Positions 57,212-61,554 of a DNA stretch of 61,554 nt are shown here, one piece after another. A model generated the notes under the pieces. It saw only the letters and a program-made list of their open reading frames with translations, did not search any database and was not told the origin of the DNA. Both the position numbers and the translations under genes were made by a program. Source of the DNA: Fuerstiella sp. (GTDB taxonomy: Bacteria > Planctomycetota > Planctomycetia > Planctomycetales > Planctomycetaceae); assembly GCA_029245955.1 (NCBI GenBank), contig JAQWOH010000022.1, positions 1-61,554 of the forward strand, given 5' to 3'. Numbering within the stretch: position 1 is the stretch's first letter; each line of letters opens with the position of its first letter.

Positions 57212-58966
57212 TTAACGCATCAGGGGCGAGATAAGTCCGGTTGCCTGGGAGTTCGAACGTGCCCTGCGTTTCGACGGAACTTCCGCCGAAGCCGGCCGAA
57301 TGGCCGACGATTTCGCCGCACCGTCAATACGGCCTCGAACCGCGGCTTCTGGTATTGGCAACCCGATATCCGGTGTTGGTGTCTGGATCTGAGGTTCGGT
57401 TTCCGGGGAAATCAGCATCGGTTCCTCCGGCACGGCCGTCGCACCCGGGCTGCGGGTGGCAGCGTCGGCCGGACAATAAGCTCCGGTAGTGCATCCATCA
57501 CTTTGCTTACCGTACAGTCCGCTCCTGCACCCGTTAGGATGCTGGCTGCAGTAGCCGTTCTGATTGCATTCCATGCAGTTGAATCTGGCATCGCACTCAG
57601 AACCGGTCCGAGGAATTTCCAGCATATTATGCCAGAACAGTTCATGATCGGTCGGAGTGTCTGTGAATTTGCCTGGCCCGCCAGCCGGTACCTGTTCGGG
57701 TGACATGGGGGCGACGTATTCAGGCGTCACAAGGATAATCAATTCAGTCTCAGATTCTGTAAACTCTTTATAGCTGAAGGCTGCTCCCACCCACGGCAGT
57801 TCACCGAAGAAGGGCAACTTGGCTGTACTGCCGGTTTCGCGAGTCGAAATCAGTCCGCCGATAACAAGGGTTTCTCCGAAGTTCATTTCCACTTGTGTAC
57901 TGACTTTTCGTACGGTGAACGATGGCACCGTAATTCCGTCAACTGTTACGGAATTGGCGAAGTCTCTTTCCACGACGGATGGTTCGACCTGCAGGCGAAG
58001 CCGACCATTACCCAGTATGTGGGGCACCGCCGTCATAATGATACCAAACGGCTTGAACTCGATGGCCGTCGTTCCCAGTCCGGCAGGAACAATGACGGGG
58101 GCTTCCCCACCGTTCATCAATTCTGCCGGCTGTCCATTGTGCGTCACAACCATCGGTGTGGCATGAATCTTCAGCAGTCCTTCCGTCCGCAGGGCATCGA
58201 CGAATCCCTGAAATACCGAGTTGGGATTCATGAATCCGAAAGAGACGGAGGTATTTGAGAAGCCTGTAAAAGTCGGGCTGGCCACGCCGTCAGCCACCGT
58301 CAGGCCGCTAAGCGGTGTAATTGGACCTGGCGTGCTCAACAGATAACTACTGCTGTTGACGAGTCCGAAGTTCATTCCCATCCTGCGCAATTTTGAGCGA
58401 TTGACTTCCATGATCGTGGCTTTCAGCATCACCTGCTGCACGCCGCCGATCCTCATGTGGTCCAGCACGTTCGGATAGAACTGCTCCGCAATCGCCACAA
58501 TCTCGTTGATATTTTCAGGGCGGGTCACCCAGCCACTCAGCAGCACAGCCCCTTTAATTTCCTCGACGCGAATGGCATCGTTCGGATAGAGGCGTTTTAA
58601 ATACGATTCAAGATGTCGGATATCTCCGCGAACGAGAATCTCGACGGTGGAATACTGACCGAATTCGTCAATAATCGTAACCGTCGTGACGCCGGTAGAA
58701 AGCGCATAGACGGTGACCTGATCAGGATGCCCCTGAACCGGATCGACTTTGACGACCTCAGCGTCAAAGTCCAGCACGCTCTTGATGCGTTCAGTGTGCT
58801 GCAGAATCGTGGTGAACTTCTCGAAGATCGAGACTTCGTTCACGCCCGGTTTCAGCTGATAAACCGGAGACGTCCCGGCCGATTGACCGAACGCTCCGCT
58901 TGACGCAGCACTCAGCAACAGGGCCGCGGTACATACACTTTTCAGAAGTTGTCTGTCAGCCTGCAT
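57212..58966 (-). CDS. cpaC: Tad/Flp pilus secretin CpaC/RcpA with Cys-rich tail
   Basis: About 584 residues from ATG 58966, with GGAG seven bases upstream and a signal peptide (VCTAALLLSAASSGAFG). The N-terminal N-domain (VNEVSIFEKFTTILQHTERI) and BON-like region (about 120-185) precede the secretin domain at about 190-440 (VMLKATIMEVNRSKLRRMG; VPSFTVRKVSTQVEMNFGETLVIGGL). It would form the outer-membrane pore. After the secretin domain comes a tail with seven cysteines in about 45 residues (SEC, FNC, MEC, GYC, NGC, DGC, AYC), not usual for the family. It lies 136 bp downstream of cpaB. Confidence 0.9.
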   Translation of the reverse strand: MQADRQLLKSVCTAALLLSAASSGAFGQSAGTSPVYQLKPGVNEVSIFEKFTTILQHTERIKSVLDFDAEVVKVDPVQGHPDQVTVYALSTGVTTVTIIDEFGQYSTVEILVRGDIRHLESYLKRLYPNDAIRVEEIKGAVLLSGWVTRPENINEIVAIAEQFYPNVLDHMRIGGVQQVMLKATIMEVNRSKLRRMGMNFGLVNSSSYLLSTPGPITPLSGLTVADGVASPTFTGFSNTSVSFGFMNPNSVFQGFVDALRTEGLLKIHATPMVVTHNGQPAELMNGGEAPVIVPAGLGTTAIEFKPFGIIMTAVPHILGNGRLRLQVEPSVVERDFANSVTVDGITVPSFTVRKVSTQVEMNFGETLVIGGLISTRETGSTAKLPFFGELPWVGAAFSYKEFTESETELIILVTPEYVAPMSPEQVPAGGPGKFTDTPTDHELFWHNMLEIPRTGSECDARFNCMECNQNGYCSQHPNGCRSGLYGKQSDGCTTGAYCPADAATRSPGATAVPEEPMLISPETEPQIQTPTPDIGLPIPEAAVRGRIDGAAKSSAIRPASAEVPSKRRARSNSQATGLISPLMR

Positions 58967-59102
58967 CCTTGCACTCCAACAAAAGTGAAGAGCGGTCCCG
59001 GACAAATTGCCCGGGAGCCGCGTCCCCAACTCATAACGCGCTCCGCGCGATTCCGTGTTCCGGCAGGCTGTTCAACGTTGTTACAGCCTGAAGAAACGTT
59101 TT

Positions 59103-60206
59103 TTAGTAGTCGAACATGTCCAGCAATCCGGAGGTCAATTCCTCCAGTTCATCTTTGTCAAGACCTTCAAGTTCCCCGGTCGGCGCTGACGGCTCAACAC
59201 CCGGCTGCGAACTGCTCTTTGATGCACCACTCAGCGGCAACGGTTGTACCGATGTGTCGATTGGCACGTCACTTTTCAGATTCACTTTTTCAACACGTAC
59301 TATTCCTGATTCATAGATCGCCATGGTCCAGAATTCCTCGTCAGCATCCTGAATCAGCGGCTCCGACCGAGCCGAAACGAATTCATTCTCAAGCTGCGCG
59401 ACAATGTCTTCCGGCTCGTCTATTGGCAGAACAAATCCACCCAGCCCTCCACTGACATCAAGGGTCGATATATCGTTAACTGCGCCATTACCTGATCCTT
59501 CAAGGTCGTTTTCTGTAATGCCTGTCATCGCGATCTCTTCTCTATCAGCACTTGACCGCAGCACTGTCGAGATTTCGCCCTTTGAGTCAGCAAGCTCAAG
59601 AACCATCATTTCCTCAGGCGTCACCAGCAAAGAAATGTTCCTTGCCGCAGAATCTCCGCTTCCTGAATTCACACCATAGACTTCCGCCCCAACAGCAAAA
59701 ACCTCAATATACTGCAGTAATGGACGAACTCTCCGTGTCTGTTGCCCAGTCGTTGGATCCCTGTGACTGTCACTCAGCAACAGGTCAATCCGATTTCCCG
59801 GCCTCAGCATTCCGCTGTGAGACTTATTGGCATCCACAGGAATGGTCTTTACCCGCATCCCATTTGGAATAACTGCGCTAGCTCCGGTTTGCCCTTTTTC
59901 TGTCAGTTGATCGACAAAGATATAGTCTCCGGCAAGCCGTGACACCTTCAGCGACCGTTCTGAAATCTGTTCTAAATCCGTTACCACTCCCTCCGGACAT
60001 GACTCTACGTTGACGCTGGAAAACATCGTGTTCATCTCATTCAGAGTGTCACCCTGAACGATTGGATTGGCAGCAACCAGCACCGGAATCGTCTGTACGT
60101 CTTCACTGTCCCCATTCTGATTGCTGAGGTACTGTTTCACACCCAGCATTGCCACAAGGCCACAGGCGCCAGCGACAAGCAGAAGTATCAAGGTCTGGTT
60201 CTTCAT
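59103..60206 (-). CDS. cpaB: Flp pilus assembly protein CpaB/RcpC
   Basis: About 367 residues from ATG 60206; the frame extends upstream, but this start begins directly with the membrane helix (TLILLLVAGACGLVAMLGV). The SAF-type domain follows (VLVAANPIVQGDTLNEM; NGMRVKTIPVDANKSHSGMLRPGNRIDLLL), and the CpaB/RcpC region (about 150-230) includes LLVTPEEMMVLELADSKGEI. The C-terminal 130 residues are acidic and Ser/Pro-rich. It probably links the secretin to the cell wall and inner machine. It lies between cpaA and the secretin gene. Confidence 0.88.
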   Translation of the reverse strand: MKNQTLILLLVAGACGLVAMLGVKQYLSNQNGDSEDVQTIPVLVAANPIVQGDTLNEMNTMFSSVNVESCPEGVVTDLEQISERSLKVSRLAGDYIFVDQLTEKGQTGASAVIPNGMRVKTIPVDANKSHSGMLRPGNRIDLLLSDSHRDPTTGQQTRRVRPLLQYIEVFAVGAEVYGVNSGSGDSAARNISLLVTPEEMMVLELADSKGEISTVLRSSADREEIAMTGITENDLEGSGNGAVNDISTLDVSGGLGGFVLPIDEPEDIVAQLENEFVSARSEPLIQDADEEFWTMAIYESGIVRVEKVNLKSDVPIDTSVQPLPLSGASKSSSQPGVEPSAPTGELEGLDKDELEELTSGLLDMFDY

Positions 60207-60256
60207 TGTCCGGAGACTCCCGGCTCGTCCGATCGCCTGAGCATTCCGCTGTGTTT

Positions 60257-60279
60257 GCAGCAGCCCGAAGGACTGCTGC
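60257..60279. other. Stem-loop between cpaA and cpaB
   Basis: A 10-bp stem with one G-T pair (60257-60266 with 60270-60279) and a 3-nt loop in the 275-bp gap. No T-run follows on either side. It may slow exonucleases or set unequal expression of the two genes. Confidence 0.4.
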
Positions 60280-60481
60280 AACTCCACAAAAATGCACAAA
60301 CGTCAAGATCGAGCCATGCCCCATCAGCATCATCATCGGCACAGTCGGAAACTCTGCTTCAATAATGCTGGCAGGAATACCATTCAAATAAATCTCCGCT
60401 GCTCCCCGCAGCGAAGCTCACTCTCAAAAACAGGCCGCTATTGATGAAATCGTAAGCGGGGTTCAGGTGGGTAGCAATTTC

Positions 60482-61033
60482 CTACATCAGGCCGGCATAC
60501 ATGAAGTAGCCGATTGTGCCGATGCAGATAGGAACGCCGTATGGCAGCAAAAACATGGACGGTTTCCGATCTGCAGCGATTCTTGACAGTTCGTATGGGT
60601 TTTTTACGACCGTCCATTCACTCAGAATCGTCAGAAACTGTTCGTAGTGCTTCTTCCAGGCTCCTCGCGACGCCACCATCAAAAGTGCCATCACAGCACC
60701 AACAATGACAGAAACGCAGAATGCGTAAAAAGTCGTATGCCAGCCCAGCCACGCCCCGATGCCAGCCATCAGCTTGACATCTCCAGCTCCCATTCCGCCA
60801 ACGGCATACAGCGGAAGCAGACACAACAGCCCGCAACACATACCGGTTAATCCTGCCAGTAAACCGTCAAACCCACCAATACAGGTCGAAAAGACGAGTC
60901 CGGACAGCACCATCGGAAAAGTGATCCAGTTCGGTACCCGTAGTTCCTTGCCATCAATCCATGCGGCCAGAATCAAAATGGCTGACACCAGTTTGACATG
61001 CCAGTTTTCTATAAGTATTTCGTTCCAGTCCAT
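60482..61033 (-). CDS. cpaA: Prepilin peptidase, CpaA/TadV type (A24)
   Basis: A 183-residue inner-membrane aspartyl protease that removes the leader of Flp pilins. The catalytic Asp residues are D27 in WIDGKELRVPN and D85 in GMGAGD. About six membrane segments are predicted. It lacks the N-terminal methylase domain of type IV PilD, as usual for CpaA. The cytoplasmic loop at about 120-150 (SRGAWKKHYEQFLTILSEW) is somewhat long. The start ATG at 61033 has AGGA nine bases upstream. The pilin gene lies upstream on the same strand, past a small open frame. Confidence 0.92.
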   Translation of the reverse strand: MDWNEILIENWHVKLVSAILILAAWIDGKELRVPNWITFPMVLSGLVFSTCIGGFDGLLAGLTGMCCGLLCLLPLYAVGGMGAGDVKLMAGIGAWLGWHTTFYAFCVSVIVGAVMALLMVASRGAWKKHYEQFLTILSEWTVVKNPYELSRIAADRKPSMFLLPYGVPICIGTIGYFMYAGLM

Positions 61034-61156
61034 CTTACTGTTTCCTGTTGCGTTTCGAGTTATGAGTTAGTTGAGACTCGATCAGCTCCGCTTAAGGGAT
61101 AAAAGCGGTAATTCCAGGTTGCATTCAAATGTGCAGCCATGGAATTCAGCGTCGAG

Positions 61157-61273
61157 TCAGGCACGCCCGGCAGGCATAAAAAATTGAAGGGTAAACAGGA
61201 TGAAGGCCATCGCTGCGAAGCCGGTGCCCTGCATCAGGTCTGATATCGAAAGCTCGATCCAGTATGGCAACAT
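61157..61273 (-). CDS. Candidate 38-residue membrane peptide between flp and cpaA
   Basis: A short frame from ATG 61273 to TGA, with AAGGGGA about six to eight bases upstream. It opens MLPYWIELSISDLM and has one hydrophobic helix (GFAAMAFILFTLQFFM) before a short PAGRA end. It lies in the flp-cpaA gap in the same direction. Its good ribosome binding site and helix make it a plausible single-pass component of the pilus locus, but no homologue is known to me. Confidence 0.5.
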   Translation of the reverse strand: MLPYWIELSISDLMQGTGFAAMAFILFTLQFFMPAGRA

Positions 61274-61380
61274 GCTTTTCCCCTTTCTGATTTCATGTGA
61301 TCAGAATCAGATGATGACAGAAAAGACACCGTCCACTGGCACATCTTTTGCTCCGGTGGCGGTATCTTTCTATGACAAGA

Positions 61381-61399
61381 GCTCATCACAAAGATGAGC
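61381..61399 (-). terminator. Hairpin after the flp gene
   Basis: GCTCATC and GATGAGC (61381-61387 with 61393-61399), 5-nt loop, 8 bp past the flp stop codon on the minus strand. The following sequence TCTTGTC is only weakly T-rich. It may be a partial terminator that keeps pilin expression above that of the assembly genes. Confidence 0.5.
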
Positions 61400-61406
61400 G
61401 TCACGC

Positions 61407-61554
61407 TTACGTAAGGTAAGTACCGACCTCCTGGAACTTGCTGTTTGCAGCACCACCAATGGTGGAGATAGCAGCCAGACAGACAACGATGATCAAAGCC
61501 AGCATCACTGCGTACTCAACTGCAGTCGGGCCATCTTCGGATACAATGAACTTC
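61407..61554 (-). CDS. flp: Flp-type pilin, partial
   Basis: The C-terminal 48 codons of a Flp pilin; the start lies beyond the window. It shows the Flp signature: a charged FIVSEDGPTAVEYAVML entry with the conserved Glu and Tyr, followed by a hydrophobic helix (ALIIVVCLAAISTIGG) and a short tail SKFQEVGTYLT. It would be cut by CpaA and assembled into the Tad pilus. It heads the Tad block on this strand. Confidence 0.9.
   Translation of the reverse strand, partial: KFIVSEDGPTAVEYAVMLALIIVVCLAAISTIGGAANSKFQEVGTYLT

Noticed and set aside
60103..60387. 94-codon minus-strand frame overlapping the start of cpaB
   Set aside because: TTG start and 104-bp overlap with cpaB in another frame; the cpaB start is well supported.

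Overview
The window looks like chromosome of a planctomycete (Planctomycetota, probably Planctomycetales; genus not determined). The evidence is the gene families: two DUF1549/DUF1553 'planctomycete cytochrome' proteins, a DUF1501 partner, a DUF1570 protease-like protein, a GldF-GldG fusion ABC permease with a DUF4340 partner, large exported PQQ-type beta-propellers, and a dnaG-rpoD operon without rpsU beside it. GC is moderate (mid-50s by eye), most start codons are ATG with some GTG, and intergenic gaps are fairly long. No tRNA, rRNA, CRISPR array or insertion sequence was recognised.

Layout. 1-1.6 kb: a repeat- and hairpin-rich stretch followed by a tyrosine integrase, probably the edge of an integrated element that extends left of the window. 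1.6-14.1 kb: core and housekeeping genes (Mn-type superoxide dismutase, a GT2 glycosyltransferase with a probable leaderless promoter, a DUF1570 protein, a TIM-barrel sugar isomerase, a membrane protein, a cimA-valS pair and pdxJ). 14.5-20.2 kb: a three-gene operon for a gliding-type ABC system (ATPase, GldF-GldG permease/auxiliary fusion, DUF4340 protein). 20.3-22.9 kb: a compact pheT and panD. 22.9-34.5 kb: periplasm-directed and catabolic genes (a 1283-residue propeller/Rossmann/propeller/malectin-like protein, a PhyH-type dioxygenase, an SDR, a second PQQ propeller, an exported nucleoside hydrolase translationally coupled to a ribokinase, and a LysM/L,D-transpeptidase with Ser in place of the catalytic Cys). 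34.4-35.0 kb: an apparently TGA-interrupted membrane gene and a perfect 16-bp hairpin.

35.2-44.9 kb: two modules of the planctomycete cytochrome type (DUF1549/1553 plus DUF1501 on the plus strand; PPC-domain protein plus BIG2-DUF1549/1553 on the minus strand) on either side of a CBS-domain protein. 45.2-47.4 kb: a MoxR-like ATPase and pdxA; together with pdxJ this gives the late steps of DXP-dependent PLP synthesis. 47.4-48.9 kb is gene-poor. 48.7-52.4 kb is dnaG-rpoD with a good sigma70-type promoter. 52.5-61.55 kb, all minus strand: a HEAT-like protein, an exported repeat protein, two candidate small ORFs, and a Tad/Flp pilus block in the order flp (cut by the window end), a 38-codon membrane ORF, cpaA, cpaB, secretin, cpaE. 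The motor and platform genes (tadA/cpaF, tadB, tadC) are not next to it.

No obviously new defence or mobile system was found. The most unusual items are the Rossmann domain inserted between two PQQ propellers, the Cys-to-Ser L,D-transpeptidase, the zinc-ribbon insertion in ValRS, the unreported-looking small ORFs in the split Tad locus, the cysteine-rich tail of its secretin, and the structured DNA before the integrase. Assignments rest on motif reading alone; no database search was run.
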